This document shows, piece after piece, positions 48,601-60,163 of a stretch of DNA of 64,000 nt (the first letter of the stretch is position 1; each line of letters starts with the position of its first letter). Source of the stretch: Tenebrio molitor (taxonomy: Eukaryota > Arthropoda > Insecta > Coleoptera > Tenebrionidae); NCBI RefSeq assembly GCF_963966145.1, contig NC_091049.1, positions 2,356,001-2,420,000 on the forward strand, given 5' to 3'. The translations under genes and the position numbers were made by a program. The notes under the pieces were generated by a model. That model made no database searches and was not told the DNA's origin. It was given only the letters and a program-made list of their open reading frames with translations.

Positions 48601-50037
48601 CGTGCGGCTTTCTCTAGACGTCTTTCTCGCAAAATCAATCAATGAAATCGCTCATTTTATGTGGCGTCGATCTTATTAGATTTTTATTTAAATGGTGATA
48701 AATTACGCGTGTGTACGGTGTTATTAGCGTAATTAATTTCAATCAAAAATATACAACATATTTTGAAATAATAGCAATTACGAACTAAGTGGTTTTTGCA
48801 TTTGAAGTTGCGTGATTTATATCCGGTACTGTTACTGGACGAGTAGCTATTTACAAAGAATTACGCTCAGTCTAATCTAAAAAAGAACTGTTTTTCGCAA
48901 AAGAAATAATTTACGTCACTGCTTGTTGCTGAATAAATGACGTTTGACAGCTGACGAAGCTACGCGATACGTTGGCCGAAACAAAAGCAAGCTTGACCAA
49001 AAATCTTTTTGAACGCTCGTTGTTGATGCAGGATTCATCACCATCAAGCGTAAAGGAGAGATAACTTTTCCATGGACGAAATTTATCGCAGCGAAGAATA
49101 CTCTTCCGTTTTTGGAAACTGTGTCACGAACGCTTGTACCGCAGACGCTACCATAAAAGTCTCAAATTCTTGTTAATTCAAGTCGTGATTTCTTTTGTAC
49201 TCCGAGATTGACGAAACACTAAGCTCGGTCTAAAATCGGAAGTAAAGACACGGACGGAGAGTCTTGAGAGCTTTGAAGGACAAAAGTCGAGTCGTAGATT
49301 AATTCGTACAAGTATAAAGTGTCACTCAAGTATTTCACGTGATGAATGAGTCACAGGTGGTTTTTTTAAATCAGTTTTGTTTCGTTGATCGTTCAAGAAG
49401 CAACGGAAGTGCATTTTGATCATCGATAAATGTGTGTCTGCACCACTAATCAACGACTCGACTTTGGTTTTTCGCCGTGACGTGTCCAGGGATGTAGATT
49501 GTTATCGTTCGCAGATACCGGGAGCCCAGGAGGAGAGCGACGTGAGCTACAGCTGCTCGTTGCCGCCGGACATCCCCGACGTGCAGACCATCGAGAAGAT
49601 GCAGCTGATCGGCCAGGGCCACCCGTCCAACTGCTACGACACCGGTCCCCTCAAGAACGGCAACGACTGTAGCGCAGACTGTGATATAAGTGAGAGAACT
49701 AGCGTGGAGGTCCGGCCCCCCGTCGTCATACTGAGCGGTTTCGGTAACAGCAAAGAGGTGCCCGGTCTGGTGTTCGGTTTCGACATAAACGAGCAACTCC
49801 TCTCCGAGGACGACAAGAGCTTCCGGTGCGAGGAGTTCATCTCGAGGTACGTCGCCCCCGAGGTGTACACGACGACGTCGCACAACCACGACAAGATCGT
49901 CAGCTTCATCGGGGCAGGTGAGTGGTGGAGAAGTTGGAGTTGCGAACGAGTTTTGACATTTGACGTTTTCAGCTTGGGAGGAGGCCGTGGTGAACGTGTC
50001 GAACGGTAAAGTGCAGTACTACTCGGACGTGCTCTAA
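39650..50037 (+). CDS. Unrecognised Lys/Ser-rich protein
   Basis: Eight exons (39650-39817, 40174-40519, 40583-40807, 41062-41160, 41671-41804, 41870-42997, 49515-49917, 49973-50037) join in frame to 855 residues. I do not recognise the family. It is hydrophilic and largely disordered, with Lys runs (TKKKKTQTDK, KKKKSKKRRNS) suggesting nuclear or RNA-associated localisation (inference). Better-ordered parts are LSDLNDGELKGLLDEALNYK near the start of exon 2, a coiled stretch EFLEEARKKKE-like in exon 3, MPVSYADMAK in exon 6, and a structured C-terminus (PPVVILSGFG, VPGLVFGFDINEQLL, then AWEEAVV...VQYYSDVL). The sixth intron is 6517 bp and holds MITEs. The start at 39650 is the first ATG of the open frame. 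Exon 4 was read in the frame that uses the GTGAGT donor at 40808. Confidence 0.78.
41410..41527 (+). CDS. Alternative first exon of the 39650 gene
   Basis: ATG at 41410 opens an acidic Tyr/Cys/Asp-rich segment (MWTPYRQIEKRNC, then DSDSDCGC and DYDSDWDCY) that ends at a GTAAAT donor with one base left over. This is exactly the phase needed to join exon 5 (41671). No acceptor AG precedes it (an A-rich tract does), so it is more likely a second promoter's first exon than a cassette exon. Confidence 0.5.
42998..45093. other. First part of a long intron
   Basis: No coding exon was recognised. GTCACGTGAC occurs at 43137-43146 inside a GC-rich stretch (about 43000-43350) just after exon 6, which could be a regulatory or alternative-promoter area. 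The rest is AT-rich. Confidence 0.45.
45094..45445. mobile_element. Probable MITE (about 350 bp)
   Basis: CC(G/A)TTCACGATTATTT at the left end is inverted at the right end (AAATAATCGTGAATGG). The interior has no transposase. It lies directly beside the next MITE; the exact ends are uncertain. Confidence 0.5.
45451..45830 (+). mobile_element. MITE copy, plus orientation (about 380 bp)
   Basis: The left end ATAATCTGTTTCAAAACAAA is mirrored by a right end whose complement reads ATTATCCGTTTCAAAATAAA; both continue to ATCCAC. Interior landmarks are CTGCATTTTACCTCGAAAAT and GGTACCACCTTTTTG. The target duplication was not resolved. Confidence 0.75.
46186..46944 (-). mobile_element. Second copy of the same MITE, inverted and interrupted
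   Basis: 46186-46425 matches the right half of the 45451 element in reverse complement and 46795-46944 matches its left half, so the copy is inverted. About 370 bases between them (about 46426-46794) are foreign and include the dispersed repeat fragment at 46447-46530. This is a MITE split by a later insertion. Confidence 0.68.
46945..49514. other. Last part of the long intron
   Basis: AT-rich, with no recognised exon, RNA or repeat. Open sequence in the exon 7 frame extends back to about 49416 but lacks an ATG; a second possible acceptor lies at 49490, out of frame with the preceding exon. Confidence 0.45.
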
Positions 50038-51189
50038 GGAGTTTTTTTTGTAAATACTAGTCAGATATCGGACGGGGTGGATGTAGCGTGCGTCTGGTGC
50101 AATCGAAAAAAAAGGACAAGGGAACAAACAACAAGTTAAGTTAGTTAGTTACAATCTCGAAATCGACGGGGTGAACCAGTTATTTATTTCGTTTAATTTA
50201 TCGCGGGGGGTATCGAATTTAAGCTGAAATTCTATAAATATGTAAAAATGGAACTGTAACATAGCAGTGTAATATGTACCAAACTGTAGGCTTCTCCTTC
50301 AAATGAAGACGCCGTGCATAATTATTAGGTAATTAGCAGAGTTGGACGCGTCGTTTAAACTAATTGCTGTAGCGTTTGTATTATAGCTTATGAAAAATGA
50401 AAAACAAATAAAAATGTTTGATGTATATTAGACATAAAGATATGTATAACAGTTTTTAATCGGTGGCGTATTGCAACGTTTCGATATTTTCACTACTTTG
50501 GTTGCATTTATTAGCAAAGTATAATAACCTTGAAAAAAGCGCGCGCGGGGTGAGAAAACGTGCCGATACGCCCCAGTTTACGTTAATTTACATAGATATC
50601 ACGTTAAAGTTGGCTCTTTAACAATGTTTATTTATTATTATTTGATTTTGTGCCTGGTTTTACTATTTGAAATCGCGATTTTCAAACGGTAACAACTGCA
50701 ACGTCACAGTAATAAATGTAAAATAGTTGTATTAAAGTGAGCTAAGTCATTTCTTTCTTTAGCTGTTGAATAAATTACTTTTCTTTTTTCAACTTGGACA
50801 GTCTAGCTAGTGACGCGCTAGATTTTATACCGACGATAATTGATAACCGATCGCCGGCTCGGGCAAATCGCGGGGTCGTCGATTCTCTTTCCTTTCGTTA
50901 AAATTGTTTGTGTCGATCGATCGTTGAGTTCTGATCCGCTTTGTACTTACTTATTGTAAGTTGTCATCATCGATAAGTCTCTCTTTTGGGTAATTTTATA
51001 GTTTGTATTAATTGATCCATTGAAATTTATTGTTACACTTTTAAATATGTTTACCATGAACAGAATTTAAATAATATGTTCATTGCTTTGATAAAAATAT
51101 ACGATTATTTATTCAAACACCCTGTACACTCATTCGTGATCGGTGGCGCCACCTACACCCGTCAACGATCCCATAACCTCACAAACTGG
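50038..51189. other. 3' UTR of the 39650 gene and spacer to TANGO2
   Basis: No coding exon. AATAAA at 50407-50412 is a good poly(A) signal for the plus-strand gene, giving a 3' UTR of about 390 bases. TTTATT at 51108-51113 is an AATAAA for TANGO2 on minus. Confidence 0.55.
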
Positions 51190-52057
51190 TCAAAGTCGAG
51201 ATTTCACCACCGTTACGTCCCATTCGGGATTCTCGGGGTCAATGGGGGCCCTCATGGTGTGCTCCACGAACTCCACGTTGCACTCGTCATCCACCAGGAC
51301 TACCGAATGTGTCCTGGTCCCGTAGCCCCCGTTTCGCATGCTGACGAAGATGGCGCTCAGAAAGCCGACCCCCCTGGGGGCCCGCCGTTCGAGCTCGGGG
51401 TCGGGCAGGTGCAGGTCGCCGCACTTCAACAGGTCGATCAGCCCGGCGACCAGGCCGTCCCGGTCTGGGGCTCGCGCGATGATCTCTTTGAACTTCTCTC
51501 GCCCCGCTTTGACTTTGGTGAAGGGCGCGTCGGGTGTGCTGTTGCCGAAGGCCAACACCTGCGCCCCGTGGTACTGCTTAGTGGCTTGGGGCGAGTTGCT
51601 GTGGTGGTACCCTGAGGACTTGTCCTTCGTCACCTCCATCATGAACAGGTTGAAGGCGCTGTAAGTCTCGGTGGGCAGGTTGCGCACGTAGTCCAGCGCC
51701 GTCTCGTCCGTTTTCAAGTAGTCGTGGACGAGGGGCCCCCGGCCGGACGTCGCTTGCCGTTTCTCTTCGCCCGTGACGTTCAGCAGCGCCCCGAACTTGA
51801 TCGCGGGGGGCTTGACCGACACCCCCAGCCACATGCCGCCCTCGCGCCCGGGCTCCATGTCCCTACCTGCAACTCCATCAGTGAAACGAATCTCCAGTCA
51901 CGGTGCGTTTACGTTTACCTCCGATGATTCCGGTTTCCGGGCACAGGAACGCGTCCCTGGCCGGCCTCCGGTAGAACTCGTCCCTGTTGGAGGCGACGAT
52001 CAGCCGGTAACCCCCGGCTGGGGGGTTGGGGTTGGTGTAGATGAACAAAATACACAT
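51190..52057 (-). CDS. TANGO2: Transport and Golgi organization protein 2
   Basis: Two exons (52057-51919, 51866-51190) encode 271 residues (human 276). The N-terminus MCILF keeps the conserved Cys2, and the family-defining NRDE sequence occurs in ASNRDEFYRRPA (about 25-36). GREGGMWLGVS and GYGTRTHSVVLVD are strong family matches. The NRDE family has an Ntn-hydrolase-like look with Cys2 as potential nucleophile (family knowledge; catalysis unproven). Loss in humans causes metabolic crises; roles in ER-Golgi traffic and in lipid or heme handling have been proposed. It is divergent from GUCD1, with 295 bp between start codons. Confidence 0.96.
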
Positions 52058-52352
52058 CTCCCGGCGACTGACCCAGGTGCGATCACTCCGATTTATTATA
52101 CCCCAGCGGACATTCTTATCACGTGGACAGACCGCCGAGACAATAACAGATAAGCGAATCTTCGACTATTGTCTCCATTTGCGCCCGAAAAACCTTAAAC
52201 TCGCCGAATCATGTCAAGGCTCAAGGTTACGTCATAACCTCAAACTTCAGGGTCGCGCGAGCAATGGAGCGCTTTTTATTGCGACCAGTTCGGTGCATTC
52301 GTGTTGCTTATTCGAGTAATTTAACGTTTGTGGCACGTGCCAGGCCGTAAAC
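52058..52352. promoter_or_regulatory. Compact divergent promoter of TANGO2 and GUCD1
   Basis: Visible motifs: TTATCACGTG at 52116-52125 (GATA plus E-box), AGATAAG at 52148-52154, TTACGTCATAA at 52227-52237 (CRE-like), and CACGTG at 52334-52339, 13 bases before the GUCD1 ATG. No TATA box is obvious. Function is inferred from position only. Confidence 0.55.
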
Positions 52353-55300
52353 ATGACCGAAATCGCCTCACAGGGTGAGTAATCTCTCGTCTTACGGGTT
52401 TGGGGAAATGTCTGGGTAAACAGTCAAACATTTACATTTTGCGCTGATAAGGATTCTTATCAGGCACTCTCGAAGTACAAATATTTGCCTAGATTAGCAC
52501 GATAATGAGCATGACATCAGCTTATTATCCTTATCGGTCGTTATCCAGGATTTTCTCGACAAAAGGAGCCCCCTTTCGAGTAGGTTATGCAACCAGTAAT
52601 ACACCTCTAACGTCACATTGGTTTTGTCTTGTTATCAATATCGATTAATCTTGAACCATAATATCTCGACCTTGAGCAAGATCGAATTTACAACAAAATT
52701 GACATCTTGATCTAGATCTTCATATAAATAATAGATCATTTATAAGATTGATAGTGGTGATTTGGCAACAGATGATTCAATAATGTGTAAGTCTGGTTAC
52801 AATTGGCACTAGTGGAAATAAAAATGTAGCAATAGTTGTCATTATCAACAACAGAGCTACGAAAGTTATGAAGGAATAAAGTAATAAATAATTGCGTAGA
52901 AAGGAAAGGGAAATTGCGAGGTAAAATATTCACATTTTTGCGATTTGCAAATATTATACGGAAAGCTGATTTTAGTTTGGTAACCCTGGCTAAAGACCCG
53001 CATTTAGTTTTTTGTTTTGTTACGAGTGCCAACCATTCTTTCAAAACTTCATATCGGAAAGTTGTTCTTTGTGAGTTTTCTTGTCGTTTTTTTTTTGGTT
53101 TTAAAGTTCCGTTTGCAATGTTTGCATACGTGACAATATAACTAAGAGTATTTTTCATACTAAGGGCTGATTTAACTGTACGAGAATTTGAATTTTGATC
53201 ATAAAATTCTGTAAAAATGACAACGACAGACTATGATTTTGATCATTTATTGGTCCTGATCAAGGTTCTCTCTCATTTTATAACAAATTTTATACAACAT
53301 TTATCATCGTGTCATGCAGCATTAACACTTTAACTTCAGTTGTTTTTATCGTTTAAGAAACAGTCTCGATCAAGATCGAGACTGAGATAAGATACGACAT
53401 GGTTAAAAGTCTTTAACTCATTTGTAATTGGTTAATTGTTTAATATCAAGGTCAGGACTCAGGTATTTTTTGACGAGCAGGAAGAAGGAAAGGCACAAAT
53501 TTTAAATTGTTGTGATCGATTTGCTCGATGCATAAAATTTTGCAATTCATGAAGAGAGTTATGTTTGTGTTTCAGTGTTGGGTGCTAACGTTTGGACTTG
53601 AGGCCTTGAGGGATTATCTTTGAGCGTAAAAGAGATTTGTAATCGTCAGTTAAAGTCAAAATTTAAATTGATTCGAATCAAAGCGGGTACTTCAGAACTT
53701 CAAGCTACTAAACTAAAAATATATTTTATCTGGGAATAATTAAAGTGTGGGGATTATCAAATTTGTAATTTTCTCAAGAAATCAACTGTCGAAAATGTGT
53801 CATATTTGGCAAATCAGAGTTTGTGAGAATGCTTTGAGAATAAAACTCAACACATGGAGAAACATTGGCATCTTAAAAACTTCCGTCAGGTGACATCCAT
53901 ACAAAACATAAAAAAAGAAAAAAAACAACATTATGCAGCCAGCAGTTATATGTCCCAGACAAAAATTGCGTTATCTAACCTGGGTCAATACACACCTTAA
54001 TATTGATTTTTTATATTTTGATGCATTCCTGGATAATATGTCATCGTTGTTGTCAGCATAAATCTGATGACGCAATTGAGAAGATATGAGTACCTACTTT
54101 CTGATGCACACAGAACTTCCCAGAACGTTGTTATCTGGTGTTGTAAGCGCGGGGGTCTAGGCATGTGCGAGGGGGGCGCAGGATTAAAACTCTTCTGGGG
54201 GGGTCAGATGGGTCCCGGGAATTGGATGGAGAAAGTGGTCTTGGATGCCAAGATAATTTTTCCTTCTCCAAATTTTATCAAGTGACGTGGAGCAAGCTTG
54301 CAGAAGTCTTTTTTCAAACTTGGACCTTGGCCCCCGAACAACTTTTCATTAGTAATTTTGTTTTATTTATGGTGGATTGATCAGCAATCATATCGCAAGA
54401 TAACAATCTTAATTTTTATGGCGTCATATTAAGTGCATTAAAAATCAAACAATAGAACTATTAATAGGTTGGTAATGGAGAATGTCACCATAAACCCAAA
54501 ATAAAAAATACAGACTGGCTCAAAATTCGCGGAAAAGGTGAGAAAAAAATCCATCTTAACCTTTTTCGAGAAATTACATTTGGCAACATGAAATTAGAAA
54601 AGAACAATGAAGCAAATTAAAAAGTAATGTCACAGAAGTGTCACATTACAAAAAAAAAAGTAAAAACGAAACCAGAGCAAATGTTCAGAATATCTGTGCT
54701 GATTCTGCTAACCCTAACCAGAATTCTTCTAATAAAATACCTACTGTTTTAAAAAAATATAAAAAATTATTCTCTCTCTTTCCACCCATTTTTTTCCATC
54801 CACATAACATGTTTAGAAAGTCCTATTTATTAATTAGTACTTTTGCAACCGTTAGTGCAACACTTCCTGTTTCTCTTATTTTTCTAGAAACATCACTGCT
54901 ACCGTTGTTTGACATTTTAATGTAATGTGAAGAAAAAAAAACCTAGAACTACAAAACTCGGTCAAAATCACAAAAAAGAATAAAGGTAATCAGTATGAAT
55001 CACAAAAATGATCTCTAAATGCAGAAGGCAACGGAAATTAAAGTAAATCTTGAAATTACGACGATTATGACAGCAAAGTTTTTTGACAATCGCAGTTATG
55101 AGCAATAAATTTTGGTGTTCTAGCACAGAATAGAGAACAATTGTTCTGTGGTTCTAGTGTGAAACGGGCAACCTATAAGATGTTTTTTGAAATTAATTGT
55201 CAGTTGTCAAATTTTATTGGTGAAATTAAATATATTGGAGGAAAATTACTTAATGCTTACTTAATTCCTTAAATAATCAAATTATTTCTTTTTATTGAAA

Positions 55301-58300
55301 TATACGAGATTGGAGCCACAAAGTTTTCCACACAAAAAAAAAAAACGACAATTCAATATATTGTTGGCATTCCGTTGACACTAGACACAATCAATCAGGG
55401 AAAATTTTTAATTTGGGACAACACCCAAAATTTATTGCTCGACACTACATCACTCGCAATTTTAATTTTGACTTTTTCACTTCGAAATAATTTACAGCCG
55501 AATTCAAGTGCAATGTTGCCACGTTTTTCGGCTAAAATTAATATACATATATACAGAGTGGCTACGAAAATTGCATTCACTTTTCCACATTTGCCCAAAA
55601 CATGGAACTATAAGCAAAAATTAAATGAAATTGCTGGCAACATTGTTTTTTTTTTTTACGTAGCTAAATGTTAGTTGTAGCCGATGATCCTGCACTCTTA
55701 GAACTGCTGTTCTACCAGAACGACCTTCTTTAGAAGGATAATAATACCATTATAATGTTTATTCGTTGCTCAATATTGAAATTCATGACAGTGACATTGA
55801 CAATTATTGTTAAGAATAGTGACAATTGCACAATTTAGTGTTGTGAGATACGGTAACTGACTTAGTCAATGACCTATTTGACCGGTCAATAATTGTCAAT
55901 GACTTGACGTATTTGACCAGTCATTTTTAAAATTTAAACTTCCCGCTTATAATGTTGAAGATTATATACTCAATTTCATATAAATGTGCATCTAAGCAAG
56001 CCATGAAAATCTGATTTTCAGTTGGTAGTAAAGCTAAAGCTAGTGACTTTAACTGTCAAAGTTGCTTGCTCTGCGCGAACCCGATTTGATTAATTTTTTA
56101 GTTTTTGCCCATTTTAACATTGCTGATTTCAAAAGCAATGTTACGTCTTTTTACTGATTGAATTAAAGTAATTCTTATTTGTTTTTGTCTTTGTATTTTT
56201 ACCAAGTAAAGATTTATTAGACATGACCTTCATAAATGTGACTTTTGTAATGTAACTAAATTAAAGGTGCTTTTACAAATGCACAGCTCACTTAATGAAC
56301 ATTTATATGAAATCAATTATAGGATATGATGACTGTTTGACTGATGAGATGAGGTTATGTTGGGTTGTTTAATTTCATTTACGTAGCTGCTGACAACGAA
56401 GAAATCGATTATGACAATAAATAAGTAAATTATGACATGAAACATCTAAAACTTTAATAAAGATCATTGTGGAAAACGATTACCTAAGCTTTTGTGTCTT
56501 CTTAACATGACATACGATATATGTATTTTTATTTTCATAAAATACTTACTTACTTTTTTAAATTATAAACGAAGGTTTAAGTAGGTATTTTAAAAGAAAC
56601 TAAAAAACTGAAAATACACACACACAGTTGTGTTGAAAGTTTTAAAGCGTGTTAAATTAACAAAAAGTTCAAATTCAAGCAAATATGTTAAAGAAAAGTC
56701 AAAGTATAACATCAAACAATTCAAACTTAACCTCACTTACACAATTTTAGAACAATAATTTATCAATCAATAAATCTTATAAAAAATGGAATGAAGAACC
56801 ATTATTTGGTATTAAAATAATCCTTGACATTGAAAGAATAATTTTGTGATGTTTAACTAGTTCCTACTTTTTGACCAATAATTAACCGCTCAAGGACCGG
56901 TCAACTTTGACCAAAAATAAATGACCGGTCATTTATCCATCACTAGCACAATTGTTGCCATTTATTTTTTTCACGCTTAATTTTTTTGTGAAAACAGCGA
57001 CATCTTTTGGCAAAATGAAGAAAAGTGACTCCAATTTTCGTAGCCACTCTGTATACATACTGGTAGGTAAATAATTGCAAACTGGAATACAATTCCTCAT
57101 TGTATTGTATTGTATTGTCATTTCACTAATAATAACCACAAATGAAGTCAAGAGTGCAAGTTTGAGCCTTTGCAGAGTCGCCACCAAAAGAGATTTTTTC
57201 AACATTTTTCTCGTGGTCTTGCATCAGCTTAAATGTTGCAAATCACGTCAAAACTAACGGAAAACGACGTCGATTTTGGAAGGAATATCGATTTGCAATC
57301 ATAAATCGTCGGAATTGTTGCCGGCCATTTTGAAAACTCAGCTGTCGAAAAAATTTGGCAGCGAAAATCTTTCAAATATTTATGTCCCGATCATTTCTAA
57401 TACTCATCCTCGTGCACTTTTATCGTATTATTCTTCTTCGGTATCAAGATAAAACCGTTCAAGTAGTCATTTCTTTTTCAAACACTTTTTACGACTTGAC
57501 ATCAAGGGCCACTCGCGATCATGCAATGTTGCCACATCTGTTTCACGTAAATGTCAACTGTGGTCAAATTATTCATGCATTTTAATTTTCAATAACCTAA
57601 ATAGTAACCATTTCGTAACATTTGTGCTAGCTGCCATATCGTTAATTAAGTAAATATCCACGTCGTACTAAACACACGCAATTTAAAACAACACTAACGA
57701 TTATTAAATCGCTCCTCGCAGACCACGTAATTGTGAAATTATTAATTATTATTTGTCGTAACAGAACACACTATTGTGTAGCAATTTTTTACACCTGTCG
57801 ATCAGATAAATTTTATTAATCAAGTAGGTAACAAAATTGTTAAATAATGGATGTCGAAAAATGTTTGCGTAACCTCAGACACGCGTCAAAGGTAATACAT
57901 TTTTTACTGTTAATAATCCTCCGGATTAAGTTCCACCTAATTCATTATCGAATGACATAATACAATGCAATTGCACTTTTTCTTTGCAAAGTACTTTACG
58001 CGACTTAAACAATTAAGTGATAAACTCTACTGAGAACAACAATTCTTATCCGAAATTAACACTTCCAGCTAATCCCACGAGTCATTGACAGATGGCACTT
58101 TTTCTTACCCCCACTCCACCCCCTAAGCTAGTCTCCCCTAATCCCGCCATTGCACAAGCACAATTGACACAATTGTCGTGAAACACTCTAAAAAAAATCT
58201 ACTGCTTACTCAGTTTTATCATCTGCTAAGATAAAAATATCTCTTATCTGCGAATAATTGAACGCAATGAAAAAAAAATGCGATTTTGTTCTAGCCGTGG

Positions 58301-59242
58301 AAAAATCAATAAGTTATCTTTGTTCTGCGTTATCGCTGAACCCAATTATCGTCGAATTAAAAATATTAGCCAGTTGAGGTCGAGATGAGGCGAAAATCAC
58401 AATTCCGACTGAAACCAGGTGGAAGCGATCGTGGAAGCTCCAAGAAGTATTAGTAAAAAAAATGTGTGTGTGTTGCAGGCCACCCCGAGAAGCTCCACAT
58501 CCAGCTGGCGCACTTCAAGCAGAAGTACAACTGGGACTGCGGCGTGTCGTGCGTGCTGATGGTGCTGCCGAAACGGCACCGGCAGCACCTGCTTCGGCAC
58601 TTCGGCAAAGTGTGCAAAGAAGAGGGCTTCTACGGCAGCACCTGGACCGTCGATCTGTGCTACCTGCTGAAGCGCTACGACGTCCAGCACGTCTTCTGCA
58701 CGGTCACGCTGGGGGTGCACCCCGGGTACAAAGGCAACAGCTTCTACAACCACATCCTGACCAAGGTAAGTGTGCCGGCGCGGTGCTCCCCCCGATCAGG
58801 TCACGCTCTCCGCAGGACGAGGCCCGCGTGAACCGGCGCTTCGAGGAGGCGCAGCGCAGCGGCGTCGCCATCGAACGGGCCTCCGTGCCGCTCCAACGCA
58901 TCCTGGACCACCTGGTCGACGGCCCCGCCATCGTGCTGACCAACGCGCGACTCCTCAGCTGCGACGTCTGCAAGCTGAACAAGATCTCGACGGAGCTGCG
59001 GAAGTGCATCCCGTGGCCGACGCCCTACCAGGGCCACTACGTCGTCCTCTGCGGGTACGAGCTGGCCGCGCGGAAGGTCTACTACAGGAACCCCTCGTTC
59101 GCCGACCGTAAGTGCCCCCCCTGGGTGCGACCGACCTTTCACAACGCTTGTTGCAGGGGTGTGCGTCATGTCCGTGGACGCGCTCGAGGAGGCGCGGAAG
59201 AGCTACGGCACCGACGAGGACGTCATCTTGGTCTACTCGTGA
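52353..59242 (+). CDS. GUCD1: Guanylyl cyclase domain-containing protein 1 homologue
   Basis: Four exons (52353-52374, 58479-58765, 58816-59107, 59157-59242) encode 228 residues (human 240). Exon 1 codes for only MTEIASQ plus one base and is followed by a 6104-bp intron; the G|GC junction phase and family alignment support it. Family matches: YNWDCGVSCVLMVL, GSTWTVDLCYLLKRYDV, FCTVTLGVHPGYKGNSFY, PYQGHYVVLCGY, YYRNPSFADR and the terminal SYGTDEDVILVYS. The conserved Cys in WDCG and His in QGHYVV resemble a papain/C39-like peptidase arrangement, so the cyclase name is doubtful (inference). The biochemical role is unknown. Exons 2-4 are markedly GC-rich compared with the intron. Confidence 0.95.
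52375..55554. other. First part of GUCD1 intron 1
   Basis: AT-rich, no exon recognised. An 11-bp perfect inverted repeat with a 2-base loop (CAGTCTCGATC/GATCGAGACTG) lies near 53362-53385. Confidence 0.45.
55555..57051. mobile_element. TA-flanked MITE split by a nested hAT element
   Basis: Both ends read CAGAGTGGCTACGAAAATTG inward (exact for 20 bp, then similar for roughly another 75 bp) and are flanked by TA (55553-55554, 57052-57053). Removing the nested element at 55836-56945 and one target copy leaves a host of about 370 bp, typical for a MITE. Confidence 0.83.
55836..56945. mobile_element. Non-autonomous hAT element (1110 bp)
   Basis: It is bounded by an exact 8-bp duplication GCACAATT (55828-55835 and 56946-56953). 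Ends are imperfect inverted repeats, TAGTGTTGTGAGATA and TAGTGATGGATAAA (complement), followed by subterminal GACCGGTCA motifs on both sides. An 8-bp target duplication with short TAGTG-type ends fits hAT. No transposase frame is present. Confidence 0.83.
57054..58478. other. Last part of GUCD1 intron 1
   Basis: No exon or RNA recognised. A possible donor-like ATG segment at 57847 (MDVEKCLRN) ends without a clear splice partner and was not called. Confidence 0.4.
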
Positions 59243-60163
59243 CAGTCGTGATCTGTTAAGTTAGGTTAAGTGAACGGTCGATCGACGCTCCCTCCGCCGG
59301 CCAAAGACTGGACTAATTTAAAACTATAAATTTATTCATTTGCGAAAATAATACATTTCCTTGTTTATCATAAATATAATTTCTTTGTTTCGCCTAAGTT
59401 AATTAACACATTTTCTTTTCATTAACATTTGGTAACAAAGGCACAAAATCTGTTTTAGTAGTTTTTCGTCGTGGTCGATACGAAAAAACGATGCGACTGA
59501 TAAAAAATATAAGTTTGAGGTTATGTCTCCACGATCTGCGACAACAACACGAAACTAAACTTGTGAACACTTTTTTAAAAGAAAATATATATAATTGTAT
59601 ATAAAAAAATCACGTGGTTTCCCAGATGCTTAAGAGATAACGTTAAAATGAAGTATAAACCTAACAGAATTATGATGGCTTAGTTTTTACGTTGCAATCT
59701 GCGATTGCGGACTTTTTGCACGTCGCTCCTTTTTGGCATCGTTTTGGGGGGCGATTTCGCTTTCGCTCCTGCAAAGAAACAGCGATTAGGGCGTCGAGGG
59801 CTGCTGTTAGAATAATTCAAAATAAATGGCATCGCGATAAGCGTGGATTATCTCAAGTGAGCTTCATGTTATGTCAAAAAATTTCCTAAACATTGAAACC
59901 GTCATTACTTTATTTTGAGGTTATGCGTCACACTATTTTTACGTGGTTTTTTCCCACAGCAGAGATAACCCACAGTATTTTTTTACACTTTTCGTAAATG
60001 AAACAAAGAAACTCCAAATACTGTAACAAGAAAATAAACACAAAACGATTTCAACGATAATGTCAAGGCTAAAAGGATACCAACAGCGTCGAAACTAGGG
60101 TATTATTATCAGGGGTCTTGCTGCCAACGTAAATTTGAATTTCCAACGCCTACCGCGATGGCA
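59243..60163. other. Spacer between convergent GUCD1 and PPM1D
   Basis: AT-rich, with no coding exon recognised. TTTATT at 59909-59914 is an AATAAA on minus and the likely poly(A) signal of PPM1D, giving a 3' UTR of about 250 bases. Confidence 0.5.

Noticed and set aside
49416..49514. Upstream extension or alternative start of exon 7 of the 39650 gene
   Set aside because: The open frame has no ATG. The acceptor at 49513-49514 joins the preceding exon in phase.
53362..53385. Short palindrome CAGTCTCGATC/GATCGAGACTG as a terminator or hairpin RNA
   Set aside because: Only 11 bp per arm in a eukaryotic intron; occurrence by chance is plausible.
57847..57893. Candidate small exon starting MDVEKCLRN in GUCD1 intron 1
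   Set aside because: No matching acceptor or donor in phase with the GUCD1 exons, and the exon 1 to exon 2 junction is already complete.
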